Positions 1 through 8,646 of a DNA stretch of 25,235 bases are shown one piece after another (position 1 is the first letter of the stretch; each line of letters starts with the position of its first letter). The stretch spans positions 1 to 25,235 of the forward strand of contig CAYLYM010000054.1 of NCBI GenBank assembly GCA_964387645.1, in the 5' to 3' direction. Source of the stretch: CAYLYM01 sp964387645. Its GTDB lineage: Bacteria > Calditrichota > Calditrichia > RBG-13-44-9. The translations under genes were made by a program, and so were the position numbers. Under the pieces are notes generated by a model. That model was not told the origin of the DNA. It worked only from the letters and a program-made list of their open reading frames with translations, and ran no database searches.

Positions 1-1135
1 TTACCAGAACACGCAACTGAACGTTGTTCAAAGAAACATTTTCGATCTTTTGTTCAGGCATCCCTAAAAAAACGCAATTACCGTCATAAGTGGTCATCTG
101 AATGTTACTAAATGTAATATTGCGAATTTTCCCAAAAGATACATCTGGTGTCCTTTTTTCTATATCCATGAAAATTGGATAAGTGTTACTATTCCGATCT
201 TTCGGTACATGATTTTCATCAAATGTTTCAATACTAATATTAGAAAATTGCAAGTTTTCAAAAACACCACCATCTTTCATAAAAAACGTAATACCATATT
301 TAGTATTTCGAATAACAATATTGCTAAAAGCACAATTACGTATAATTCCAGTAGAACCAGTACCAAATTTAATCGCCGAATCATCACTAATGAGAACACA
401 ATTTGTCACTACCAGATTCTCTACTGGTTTGTCTTTGTAAGATGCTTTAGGACAAATAGCATCATCTCCAGTCTCAATATAACAATCTGAAATAAAAACA
501 TTCGACGAAGAAATCGGATCGATCCCATCTGTATTCGGCGCATCCTGGTCATTCACAATACTAATATTATGAATATAAACACGATCACAACGCACTAAAC
601 TGATATTGAACATGGGCGAATTTCGTATCTTCACATCGCGAATATATACATCCTGACACTCCTCAAATTCAATCAAACGCTCGGGACGTTGAAAGGGCCG
701 TTTTTTACCTCGCCAGAACGTATCACCATTTCCATTAATAGTCCCCGTTCCAATAATTCCTATATTACTTGCTCCTTTAGCGAAAATCAAAAATAAAGGC
801 TTATAATCCGACAATTTCTGACTACCCAAAATTACAGCATTGGGTTCAAGTTTTAAGAAAACATTATCCTTCAATTGAATGGTTCCGGTAAGAAAAGTTC
901 CTCCAGGAATAATTACAGTACCACCACCGGATTGATAACAAGCATCAATGGCAGACTGTATAGCTTCTGTACACAGTGTTTCTCCGTCACTTCTCGCTCC
1001 GAAATCCGTAATAAAAAACACTTGAGCTTTTTCATCATTTGATACTGATAAACTGTTTTTGAAAAATACAAATAATAATAGCATTAAGTATATATTACCA
1101 ATGCGCATCCATACATTGAAATGATTTTTGTGCAT
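1..1135 (-). CDS. GH28-like right-handed beta-helix glycosidase, secreted (C-terminus off window)
   Basis: The frame is open from an ATG at 1135 to the left edge (378 residues, no stop), so the C-terminus is missing. A Shine-Dalgarno AAGGAAG lies 4-5 bases upstream of the ATG. Residues 1-32 hold a hydrophobic signal segment with a somewhat long N-region. A start-of-helix module follows (FITDFGARSDG near 41-51, IPGGTFLTG near 76-84), then beta-helix coils rich in Asn and Ile. Two polygalacturonase-type acidic motifs are visible: NTDGID (201-206) and GDDAI (223-227). The third family motif, usually GHG, reads FGTGS (257-261), and no clear RIK motif follows. The GH28 fold is therefore well supported, but pectin-type substrate specificity is not. 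It probably cleaves uronic-acid or deoxy-sugar linkages of the locus polysaccharide outside the cytoplasm. It is separated from its upstream neighbour by a 527-base spacer, so it probably has its own promoter. Confidence 0.8.
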   Translation of the reverse strand, partial: MHKNHFNVWMRIGNIYLMLLLFVFFKNSLSVSNDEKAQVFFITDFGARSDGETLCTEAIQSAIDACYQSGGGTVIIPGGTFLTGTIQLKDNVFLKLEPNAVILGSQKLSDYKPLFLIFAKGASNIGIIGTGTINGNGDTFWRGKKRPFQRPERLIEFEECQDVYIRDVKIRNSPMFNISLVRCDRVYIHNISIVNDQDAPNTDGIDPISSSNVFISDCYIETGDDAICPKASYKDKPVENLVVTNCVLISDDSAIKFGTGSTGIIRNCAFSNIVIRNTKYGITFFMKDGGVFENLQFSNISIETFDENHVPKDRNSNTYPIFMDIEKRTPDVSFGKIRNITFSNIQMTTYDGNCVFLGMPEQKIENVSLNNVQLRVLV

Positions 1136-1226
1136 ATCACTTCCTTTCTTTTTCTTCTCATTTACAATTTTCTGGATTTAATAAAAAATACTCAATTGAA
1201 ATGAGAATATTGATCGAAATCAGGTC

Positions 1227-1238
1227 CAGGTTTACCTG
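1227..1238. promoter_or_regulatory. short inverted repeat, possible operator
   Basis: CAGGT and ACCTG form 5-base arms around TT, about 90 bases upstream of the GH28-like start. A LacI-type protein binds short palindromes and one is encoded in this window, but the central CG usual for LacI-family operators is absent. Treat this as a weak candidate only. Confidence 0.2.
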
Positions 1239-1267
1239 CTCGCTCTCAAAATAATCTGATGATTAAT

Positions 1268-1302
1268 ATTGTTGAGTTATCATAAAAATGATATTGAACA
1301 AT
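1268..1302. repeat. nested inverted repeat (two-step hairpin)
   Basis: Outer arms ATTGTT (1268-1273) and AACAAT (1297-1302) enclose inner arms TATCAT (1278-1283) and ATGATA (1288-1293) around an AAAA loop. The structure is symmetric but purely AT-rich. It lies about 130-170 bases upstream of the GH28-like start and could be a protein-binding site or a leader structure. No T-tract marks it as a terminator. Confidence 0.45.
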
Positions 1303-1662
1303 CACACTTTGATAGTAGTAATTCGAAAAAACAGGAACAATCATCTATATCATGTTTCATTAAGTGTAATGCCAAGAAGGAATTAAAATATGATTTAACG
1401 ACAACAATCAGATGGGGGACCATATTTCTTCCAAAATAAATTCCCAATCCAAATCTATTGTACTTAAATGAATTTAATATTGAGATAAAAACCTTCTTCC
1501 AACCTTAGAAAAAAACCTATGGTTTAGTTTCTGTTTATTAAAAATATTGAAAAAAATCTAAAACTATGGTATTAGCCAATAAACTATAACATATTCCCTT
1601 AAAAGAGCCTGACACGAAATTTCTTCAAATTAACTATTCAATCATTTTAAAATTTATCTACT

Positions 1663-3114
1663 TTATTTATCTTCTTTAAAGAAACGCACTACCTGTTGTT
1701 TTAATGTTCCATCTGGCAGAACGTCGCAGATCACATAATGGTGAACATTCCCCAGCGGTCCATAGCGATTGTGTAAACCTGCACCGCCGCCGCCAGATAC
1801 AGTGTAATTGACCCCATTGTAAGTGGCCGTGGAATAAGCATGAATATGACCTAAAAAAACATGGGAAACATGATATTGACTCATTAAATCTGTAAATTGT
1901 TGAGAATATTCTTTATCCCAGGAGTGGTAAGCCCATTTTGAAATATTATAAGGTGGTTTGTGGGTCACCACGATGATTTTGAAATTTTTTGGCGTGGATG
2001 CCAATGTTTTTTCCAGCCATTTTAACGTTTCTTTATAAGGCTGAACAATTGTACAATTGTCTACTATAATGAAGCGATACTGACCATAATCGAAAAAGTA
2101 ATTCAGGGAATTTTTGCCAAATAGTGCCTGGTATTCAATTGCCTTGCCGCTATCACCGTCATCATGATTACCTATAGCGATAAAATAAGGAATATCAGTA
2201 TTTAGTAATGGAGGGATAAAATATTCCAAATATTCATGGGTGTAACCATGACGCACAATATCACCACTATTGATGACAAATGCCGGTTTTGGATCGAGTT
2301 GATTCACATGCTGAATTATTGACTGCCACATATCAAAATTGGAACGACTATCGCCCATTACGACAAACCGGAAACTGCCGTCTTTGCTATTCGGCTTGTT
2401 TCCTAACCTTTTTATATTTTTCTGAATATTAAATTTGTCCTGATATTTACTCAACTCTTTTTGAGCTTCGGCATATATTTCTTCTGGCGATTTTTTAACC
2501 AGATCCTTGGGATCAATCTCGTTAAGCGCCCCACTATCTACCAAACCAACTGCCTGAATCTGTCCATCAAGCCGTGCGTAGAATACCAGATCGCCAGCCA
2601 AAACCACCAATCGATCGCCAGCCACTGTCTTTGCAATCCAGGCATTTCTCGGTTCACCAGCACCTATTTTTTTTATTATTTTTAAAGTTTTATCCGGAAT
2701 TTTATCTGAAGTAATTGGCTTTTTTGTCCCTTTTATTATCAAATCACCAGGTTCTTCACTGACACCGGTAGAATTATTACTATACTCCAACTCCAAGATT
2801 TTGGCATCTTTGGTAATTACAAAATCATAATCAGCTGGTCCTACTTCAGCTCGAATACTATATAAATCTTCTTTTTCCAATTGCCATTTTTCAATTTTAG
2901 CATTGGGAGGCGCTATACACCTGACAACATTCATTACTTCTTCTGTCGGTGGTTGCACATCCGCCTTTTCAATTGGCAATTCGTAAAACTCATTACCCGC
3001 AGGTCCTACCTCTACCCGCCAGTGCCCAATTCGCTTAGGTATTCCATCTGCAGCGAGTAGTGAAAAGAAAATAGAAAAAACAATAACAACCAGAATTATT
3101 CTTGGAATTTTCAT
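1663..3114 (-). CDS. secreted calcineurin-like metallophosphoesterase with N-terminal PepSY-like repeats
   Basis: 483 residues. Residues 1-22 are a Sec signal peptide ending near LLAADG. The catalytic domain (about 248-480) carries the binuclear metallophosphoesterase motifs in order: GDSR (254-257), GD (284-285, SGDIVRHG), GNHD (315-318), THKPP (384-388) and GHIHAY (422-427). The first block is GD-S-R rather than GD-x-H, which is common in the purple-acid-phosphatase-like branch. Before it, residues 57-113 and 138-192 look like two PepSY-type alpha/beta repeats; this is pattern recognition, not a profile match. It would hydrolyse phosphomono- or diesters in the periplasm or outside the cell. 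The ATG has AAGGAG eight bases upstream. It lies downstream of the putative glycosidase with a 256-base AT-rich gap, so its transcription may be independent. The natural substrate is unknown. Confidence 0.85.
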   Translation of the reverse strand: MKIPRIILVVIVFSIFFSLLAADGIPKRIGHWRVEVGPAGNEFYELPIEKADVQPPTEEVMNVVRCIAPPNAKIEKWQLEKEDLYSIRAEVGPADYDFVITKDAKILELEYSNNSTGVSEEPGDLIIKGTKKPITSDKIPDKTLKIIKKIGAGEPRNAWIAKTVAGDRLVVLAGDLVFYARLDGQIQAVGLVDSGALNEIDPKDLVKKSPEEIYAEAQKELSKYQDKFNIQKNIKRLGNKPNSKDGSFRFVVMGDSRSNFDMWQSIIQHVNQLDPKPAFVINSGDIVRHGYTHEYLEYFIPPLLNTDIPYFIAIGNHDDGDSGKAIEYQALFGKNSLNYFFDYGQYRFIIVDNCTIVQPYKETLKWLEKTLASTPKNFKIIVVTHKPPYNISKWAYHSWDKEYSQQFTDLMSQYHVSHVFLGHIHAYSTATYNGVNYTVSGGGGAGLHNRYGPLGNVHHYVICDVLPDGTLKQQVVRFFKEDK

Positions 3115-3370
3115 ATAGCTTTCTCCTTACAATAATCTGACGTTAAACTTTAAATACACTTAATCATTATTTTTTATAATTACAATACTTGGAAAAATAT
3201 TTTTTGTAAATGTTCATTCTTCAGCATTGATCAGAGTAACCGTAAAAATACCAGGCCATTTGAAATAAGTACCATTAAACTAACTAATTGTTTCCTTTTT
3301 GTAAAAATAACATAAAGTCGACATAAAATCAAAACCAATCTGCATAATATAAAATATAAATGTTAAAACA

Positions 3371-4954
3371 TTATTTTATAATAAACATTTCTAAACGCTT
3401 TTGTAAATCCTTAGCTACTTCCCGAATTTCTTCGGCCGAGGCTGGGGGCAGTTCACCTATCTTCGGATCCTTCTCGCTCACTTCTGCCTGCCTATAAAGA
3501 GCACTAATGGCTCGTAGTACTCTACTCTGTAAACCGGGAACTTTGTGGCCTTCTTGCAATACTTTCAATCCAAAAAATGCTTCGGCATGTATTTTCCAGA
3601 TGATAGCGGTGCGGTGTAAAAGCGCCAGTCTCCAATAAAGGTCATCATATTGCCCTTGTGTCAGAAAAGGTCTGGCAATCTGTAGCCACTGTAAACATTC
3701 CTCCGCCATGGCAATAGCCGTATCCTTTTCTGCTAAAATTTTTTCAAGAATATCAGGATCCGGATGACTCAACTTTTCTTCCAATTCTTTGAAATAAGGT
3801 TTATCCGGCCACCATTTAGCCAACGTGCGCGATCGAATATGCCCATCGGCATAATTAAACTCGGGAAGTTTAGAATGATTAGTTATCCAGAACTTTTGCG
3901 AGAAAAAAGTTTTATTCACAATTTCGAAGGTAGGTTTCAATGCATTTTCAATCGCTAAAGTTGCACCACGGCCATAACGCTTTTCTGTCCATTCCTTCCA
4001 GATATCATTCGCCGTAATATCAGGATCCTCGGTTAGTCGATAAAGGGTGTAAAGATTTATCTCGTTTGGAGTATGAATGGCATCATATCCACCGTGATCC
4101 ACCCGGGCATTATAACCGACCACACCCGGTTGCTTTAAGTCAAAACGCCAGCGATATTCAAAATATTCTGGACTGGTATATGGAATTCGATTTTTCCCAG
4201 TAAATTCCGAAGAGCAATCAAACTCTACAATTTGTTTATTCTGGGGAAATGCACCAATTAAAGGATTGTGAGGATAATAAGGATCCCAATCATGTGGCAC
4301 ACATTTTGATTGAACCATCACACCTGGATCGGATTTTAACAAACCTTCTTTTACCCACTCCAGCTCAATCGGTTCATAAAGAAAAGTACGGACGATGAAA
4401 TCTTTCTGATATTTCTTACAAACCTTATAAATCGTATTAATCATTTTGGCAAATCGGTCCGGCTTGGACAATTTTGACTGGACCTGGGAATCCCGAAAAA
4501 TACGATATTCGGTTTCATGGAAAGTAAGGATAAGTCCATCAAATTCAGGATAGTCCGTGAAAACTTGCTCATAACGTTTTTCCAGCCAATCCCAAAAACC
4601 CGATCGATCCATTTGTACAATGTTTTTTTCAAGGAATTTTTCCGGTACATTGTCTAATTCATGCACCCATATCCAGACATGCAATCCCAACTCGTGTGCT
4701 TTTCTTGCCAGCATTTGCAATTGCTCCCCCCGCTCCGTTCCATCATAAAGTTGTGAAGTTGTTCCTATCATACCGTGAGAGAAAACGACCGTATTAATAT
4801 TGTATTGAGGTGCCAATTCCATGGATCGTAACACATATTGGATGTCTAATTTATGAAATTGCCAGGCCCGATAGGGAACAAGTGGTTTAGATTGACTTGA
4901 AACGACGGTTGTTAAAATAATCAATAAAAAAGTTAAAATATTATTGAACTTCAT
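3371..4954 (-). CDS. putative secreted TIM-barrel glycoside hydrolase, alpha-glucuronidase (GH67/GH115)-like
   Basis: 527 residues with a clear Sec signal peptide (1-22, cleavage near SSQS/K). The body looks like a TIM barrel with repeated strand-helix units: NTVVFSHGMI (54-63), HVWIWVHEL (92-100), FDGLILTFHETEYRIF (138-153), IVEFDCSSEF (242-251) and VGYNARVDHGGYDAIHT (279-295). The acidic residues at the strand ends (E147 and E149 in HETEY, E244 and E250) are candidate catalytic residues. The segment around 303-328 (LTEDPDITANDIWKEW, then KRYG) resembles the region after the barrel in GH67/GH115 alpha-glucuronidases, followed by an all-helical C-terminal domain. I recognise the fold style, not a firm family. 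The start has GGAG six bases upstream. The neighbours (beta-helix proteins, sulfatases) fit a role in degrading an acidic polysaccharide. Confidence 0.55.
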   Translation of the reverse strand: MKFNNILTFLLIILTTVVSSQSKPLVPYRAWQFHKLDIQYVLRSMELAPQYNINTVVFSHGMIGTTSQLYDGTERGEQLQMLARKAHELGLHVWIWVHELDNVPEKFLEKNIVQMDRSGFWDWLEKRYEQVFTDYPEFDGLILTFHETEYRIFRDSQVQSKLSKPDRFAKMINTIYKVCKKYQKDFIVRTFLYEPIELEWVKEGLLKSDPGVMVQSKCVPHDWDPYYPHNPLIGAFPQNKQIVEFDCSSEFTGKNRIPYTSPEYFEYRWRFDLKQPGVVGYNARVDHGGYDAIHTPNEINLYTLYRLTEDPDITANDIWKEWTEKRYGRGATLAIENALKPTFEIVNKTFFSQKFWITNHSKLPEFNYADGHIRSRTLAKWWPDKPYFKELEEKLSHPDPDILEKILAEKDTAIAMAEECLQWLQIARPFLTQGQYDDLYWRLALLHRTAIIWKIHAEAFFGLKVLQEGHKVPGLQSRVLRAISALYRQAEVSEKDPKIGELPPASAEEIREVAKDLQKRLEMFIIK

Positions 4955-5351
4955 TTTTTACTCCGAAAATTTTATTACATATAAGATTGACATTTTCTAT
5001 CACTTACGGGATGAAAAACCACCTTTAAATTTATTAATCTCATTAAAATTATATCAATTAACATTTAGGATTTAAACCAAAATAATCTAATATTAATTCG
5101 ATATAAAAATTTTTCAATAGATAAAAAATCACTTATTAAAAAATAACAATTCAGGAATTTAAATAATGTAAAATAGTGTAAAATCATTTTAATCGAATAA
5201 ATCTTTAAAAATACATTTATATTTTAAAACAAGAGGTAAAAAATAATTATCATTCCATTACAGACTTCTGAAAAAAACGGAAACAAATAATCCAGTATTT
5301 TTAAATAGAGATAATCTCAGAGCCTGAGTTTTCAAACGTGAAATTTTTAAA
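4955..5351. other. AT-rich intergenic spacer, no gene seen
   Basis: This 397-base spacer separates the pectate-lyase-fold gene from the putative glycosidase. It contains many short A and T runs and an 8-base direct repeat TGTAAAAT at 5167-5174 and 5177-5184 (10-base period). I see no coding frame, RNA gene or convincing terminator. It probably carries the promoter of the downstream glycosidase gene. Confidence 0.55.
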
Positions 5352-6863
5352 TTATTTCTCCAATCTTTTCTTCAACTGTGCTTCATGTAAATTTTGTGGA
5401 AAGAGCTTTTGTGGAGGAATATTTTCGAACCAGATGCCATCGATTTCAATTCGAGAATTTTCATTGGTTTGAACACCGACTAGGTTAATTGAAGGAGGGC
5501 CAAATCCTTCAGGATATTTTTGCGGTTTACGAGCGCGAATATTCCAGAAAGTGCCGCGTGCCGCGCAATTTCTCCCCAGGGCACGCCCACCTCCACAGCG
5601 CCACAATCGGGTACCTTCGCCTACATCTATGTTGGTAAAAAGATTTTCATAAGGTGCCCGCTTGTGATGATCAAAGCACAGGTCGATACCTCTTCCATTG
5701 GAGATAACATTACCGGAACATTTGCTTACCGTGATATCGTGAATAAACCTTGTTCTGAAGTCAAAATCTGTAAATAAATTATCATCATCCGAAATATAAA
5801 TTCCATGATGACCGGTACTATGGCGATTCTTATCGGGTTTTCGTTCTGATTCAAACACGACACCTTGAATGGTGCAAAATTTACCTGAGGCGAAAATACC
5901 ACTGTCACTATTTTTTATTCTTACATTTTTTACCCAACAGTTTACCACATCGCTCAAAGCAATGGCATTAAAACCTAACTCAGTAAAGTGTCCCTGATAG
6001 TTTGTGATGGGAAATTCGAAGGTAAGATTTTCAATCCCAACTTCAACAACCTTTGGATTAAACGACCGGATTACTGGATGCCAATTTAAGCGCACATCAA
6101 AGCGTAAAGGACGGTCGAAATAAATGCGATCTTCCTGTATTTTCTGAATGGTAAACACCAGGGAGGCATGGGTTCTTCCCAGAAGTTTGGCGACATTTCC
6201 AGGGTCATTGGAGTAGAGATGGTAGGCCAACAAATTATCAGGATTATCTTTCTGGTAAATCTCGACTCGCTGTCCGATCCGCAAGCTTTTAATCGATGAA
6301 ACCCGAAGTGATCGATCCCCTCGCTCGGCTTTTTCAATTACATTCGCCAGAATCTTTGATCCATAATTGCCTTTTATCCAGAGAAATCCACCAGACCATG
6401 AGTAATTGGAAGTAGGTCTTCCCTCAGTGGTGGCACCCCAATTGGGTCGGATGTCATTTAAATACTTTGGGAAAAATAAAATTGTTTTTTCTGGTCCAGC
6501 TCCGCGCAGCACAACATTGCTCTTTTTAATCTCAATAATATCTGTGATTTTATAACGGCCAGGTGGAATGAATATAGCCCCACCCTGAGTTTGAAAAATA
6601 GCTTTTAAGAATGCTTCCGTGTCATCATGTACGCCATCTCCCACCGCACCAAAATTTTTTACATTAGACATTACTTTTAACTCAGGAATGGATTTTTCCC
6701 CCGAATGATAACCAGCATATGAAAAATCTGGCAGGCGACTCCGGGGAGACCATTTTTCTCCCTCCTTTCCCCAAAGTTTTGAATATTCTTGTGAAAACAG
6801 GTGGAGCGTTAATATAAGCAAAACAGCTAAAATGAATTTTATTGAAGAATTAAAATTCCACAT
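5352..6863 (-). CDS. secreted pectate-lyase-superfamily (parallel beta-helix) protein
   Basis: 503 residues. Residues 1-24 are a Sec signal peptide. The N-terminal coil-initiating motif of the Pectate_lyase_3 type is clear: GAVGDGVHDDTEAF (72-85), then IPPGRY (99-104) and LRGAG (119-123). The rest is built of right-handed beta-helix coils with His- and Asp-rich stretches (HSTGHHGIYISDDDN near 345-360; GIDLCFDHH). This architecture is shared by polysaccharide lyases and GH28/GH55-type hydrolases, so the reaction (lyase or hydrolase) cannot be told from sequence alone. The gene starts 43 bases after the stop of sulfatase 1, with AGAGGT six bases before the ATG, so the two are very likely co-transcribed. 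That suggests the enzymes act on the same sulfated polymer. Confidence 0.8.
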   Translation of the reverse strand: MWNFNSSIKFILAVLLILTLHLFSQEYSKLWGKEGEKWSPRSRLPDFSYAGYHSGEKSIPELKVMSNVKNFGAVGDGVHDDTEAFLKAIFQTQGGAIFIPPGRYKITDIIEIKKSNVVLRGAGPEKTILFFPKYLNDIRPNWGATTEGRPTSNYSWSGGFLWIKGNYGSKILANVIEKAERGDRSLRVSSIKSLRIGQRVEIYQKDNPDNLLAYHLYSNDPGNVAKLLGRTHASLVFTIQKIQEDRIYFDRPLRFDVRLNWHPVIRSFNPKVVEVGIENLTFEFPITNYQGHFTELGFNAIALSDVVNCWVKNVRIKNSDSGIFASGKFCTIQGVVFESERKPDKNRHSTGHHGIYISDDDNLFTDFDFRTRFIHDITVSKCSGNVISNGRGIDLCFDHHKRAPYENLFTNIDVGEGTRLWRCGGGRALGRNCAARGTFWNIRARKPQKYPEGFGPPSINLVGVQTNENSRIEIDGIWFENIPPQKLFPQNLHEAQLKKRLEK

Positions 6864-6906
6864 TGCTTACCTCTGTTAATGTAGAATGGATATAAAAAAT
6901 TTTCAT

Positions 6907-8391
6907 TTAAAAAGGCCCTGGATTATTAATCTTTGTAGCATTTCTGACCGCACCAGGCATCTCCCCTCGAATTCCTTTTTCCGGTAAGGCATCTCCACTC
7001 TCACGGTCATACCAATCGTGAGTCAGGTTTTTTGGAACACTATCGCCTGTTTCCTCTTGCCAACGTAGCATTACTTTTCGCATCTCCTCTAAAACGTCTC
7101 GGTACTCTGGATTATTCACAAGATTCCTGGTCTGAATAGGATCTTTTGTGCAATCAAAAAGCTCTTCCCTGGGACGGGGCGCCAGAAAAATATCTTTTTG
7201 TACTTCAGTTAGTTTACCTTTGTCTCGCCATTTCTTCAAAGCCTTATGTGACGGGCTTTTAATCGAATCTACTGGACCACAATTGGGAAACTGAGGACGA
7301 TTGTTTATTACATATAAGTATTTTTCAGAACGCACCATACGCTCGTGAGCCTCAAAATCGTGCCAATTGTGTTCCGCAAACACATAGTTACGGAATTTTG
7401 CCGATGGTTCTCTCAAAAGTTTAGTGAAACTTCGTCCCTGAATACTTGATACTGGTTGGATTCCCGCCAGCTCTAATATGGTAGGAGCAATATCAATAGC
7501 ACTGATCAAGCTTTTGCAAACGCTACCTTTCTTCTTTATTCCAGCCGGCCATTTGATGACGAAGGGCGTCTTCATTCCACTATCATAAACTCGCGTTTTA
7601 CATCGTGGAAAGGGTCGACCATTATCCGCCATGAATATTATCATAGTATTTTCTAAAACTCCCTGACGGGCCAATTCCTTCTCTACTTCTCCTACAAAAA
7701 AATCTAACCGGGCAATCTCATTATAATAGGATGCCAAATCTTTACGAGTCTCATCAGTATCAGCCAGGTAAGGCGGAACAATGGCATCTTTAGGATTATG
7801 CGGAACGCCAAAATCATCAGCTTCCCACTTACGGTGGGCATCGTAAGAGGCAAACCACATGAAAAATGGCTTATCCTTGGGGCGTTCTTTCAAGACAGGC
7901 ACCCATTGATCCTCTCCACCCAAACCGTTCAATTTTCTGTCCTCTATAACTGTATCGAAAGCCCGTTTGGCACTTTGACCCATGTGCCATTTCCCGGCTG
8001 CCGCTGTATAATATCCAGCTTGTTTTAAAAGCAAAGGAAAAGGGATCTGATCCTCTGGCAATGGAGTGTGTAATTCTGCAGCACCTGTATTGTGCGGATA
8101 TCGACCCGTGATGATGCTGCAACGGCTGGGACTGCAAGAGCTGACAGTAAGAAAAACATTGGTAAACCGAATCCCTTCAGTTGCCATTCGATCTACATTG
8201 GGTGTGCGGATGGTTGGATGCCCGTAGCAACCTAAATCGTTCCAACTGATATCGTCCCCGATGATCAGGATAAAATTCGGACGTTGCGTTTTAGTGGTAC
8301 AACCCATCAAGGAAATGAATGGCAGAGCTAATAACCCCATCCCGGCTTTCTTGAGAAAATTTCGTCGTGAATCAAATTTAGAGTTTCTCAT
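6907..8391 (-). CDS. Tat-exported lipoprotein sulfatase (sulfatase 1), Cys-type S1 family, N-sulfoglucosamine sulfohydrolase-like
   Basis: 494 residues. The N-terminus has a canonical twin-arginine motif SRRNFLK (8-14), a hydrophobic stretch and a lipobox ending at C31 (LMGC), so it is probably a Tat-exported lipoprotein. The formylglycine signature is C86-S-P-S-R90, preceded by the metal site IIGDD (43-47). Other active-site elements are GKWHMG (133-138), ASYDAH with H186, and ADNG with D256 and N257 followed by a conserved lysine (K274). It removes sulfate esters or N-sulfate; the overall shape resembles the heparan N-sulfatase-like subfamily, but the substrate is not determined. The Cys-type signature needs conversion to formylglycine, and a maturase is encoded at 21273-22580. 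It is first in a two-gene unit with the beta-helix gene and has AAGGA seven bases before the ATG. Confidence 0.93.
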   Translation of the reverse strand: MRNSKFDSRRNFLKKAGMGLLALPFISLMGCTTKTQRPNFILIIGDDISWNDLGCYGHPTIRTPNVDRMATEGIRFTNVFLTVSSCSPSRCSIITGRYPHNTGAAELHTPLPEDQIPFPLLLKQAGYYTAAAGKWHMGQSAKRAFDTVIEDRKLNGLGGEDQWVPVLKERPKDKPFFMWFASYDAHRKWEADDFGVPHNPKDAIVPPYLADTDETRKDLASYYNEIARLDFFVGEVEKELARQGVLENTMIIFMADNGRPFPRCKTRVYDSGMKTPFVIKWPAGIKKKGSVCKSLISAIDIAPTILELAGIQPVSSIQGRSFTKLLREPSAKFRNYVFAEHNWHDFEAHERMVRSEKYLYVINNRPQFPNCGPVDSIKSPSHKALKKWRDKGKLTEVQKDIFLAPRPREELFDCTKDPIQTRNLVNNPEYRDVLEEMRKVMLRWQEETGDSVPKNLTHDWYDRESGDALPEKGIRGEMPGAVRNATKINNPGPF

Positions 8392-8485
8392 TTTTTATTC
8401 CTTATTTTTTTACAATTATTTGATCTTATTTTTGCTTTAATCAAAATGTTTAATTTATTGAGTTCTCTCTTAAAAGGATTACTTA

Positions 8486-8535
8486 GTCATCTTAAGCGAA
8501 ACCGAATGGTCATCCTGATCCTGTCGAAGAATCTT
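8486..8535. repeat. two adjacent degenerate copies of a dispersed intergenic repeat
   Basis: Two units start with GTCATC: 8486-8507 (GTCATCTTAAGCGAA...) and 8509-8535 (GTCATCCTGATCCTGTCGAA...). They match the general form GTCATCCTGA, then G/C-rich bases, then CGAAG-ATC, seen as short interspersed repeats in many FCB-group and other bacterial genomes. The assignment rests on recall of the pattern. One window cannot prove that it is repeated in this genome. Confidence 0.5.
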
Positions 8536-8559
8536 TAACTTACTAAAAAAAACACTATC

Positions 8560-8646
8560 TCAGCGCCGATCACCAGAGGAAATTTTGTCCCTGACATAAA
8601 CCGCGTCCTTCTTTAGAATCTCATAGATCTCAGGGGCGAATGACAT
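8560..8646 (-). pseudogene. possible small ORF or gene remnant (28 aa)
   Basis: An ATG frame of 28 codons (starting MSFAPEIYEILKK and ending SGDRR) lies in an otherwise AT-rich spacer. Its base composition and residue use look more like coding sequence than the flanking DNA. There is no Shine-Dalgarno and no recognised domain. It may be the decayed end of a gene brought in with the neighbouring repeat, or chance. Confidence 0.2.

Larger units (their letters stand above)
1136..1662. other. AT-rich intergenic spacer upstream of the GH28-like gene
   Basis: This 527-base spacer is very AT-rich and carries no coding frame that I can support. It holds the Shine-Dalgarno of the GH28-like gene, a short CAGGT-TT-ACCTG inverted repeat at 1227-1238, and a nested inverted repeat at 1268-1302. 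A promoter for the GH28-like gene is expected here, but I cannot place the -35 and -10 elements with confidence. Confidence 0.6.

Noticed and set aside
209..490. Plus-strand open frame of 93 codons opposite the GH28-like gene
   Set aside because: It lies wholly within the coding region of a recognisable enzyme on the other strand, has low-complexity composition and no Shine-Dalgarno or domain. Other antisense frames (for example 10280-10480, 16030-16362, 17556-17786) were dropped for the same reason.
5317..5329. CTCAG-AGC-CTGAG palindrome after the beta-helix gene, considered as a terminator
   Set aside because: The stem is only five bases with a three-base loop, and no T-tract follows on the minus strand where the gene ends.
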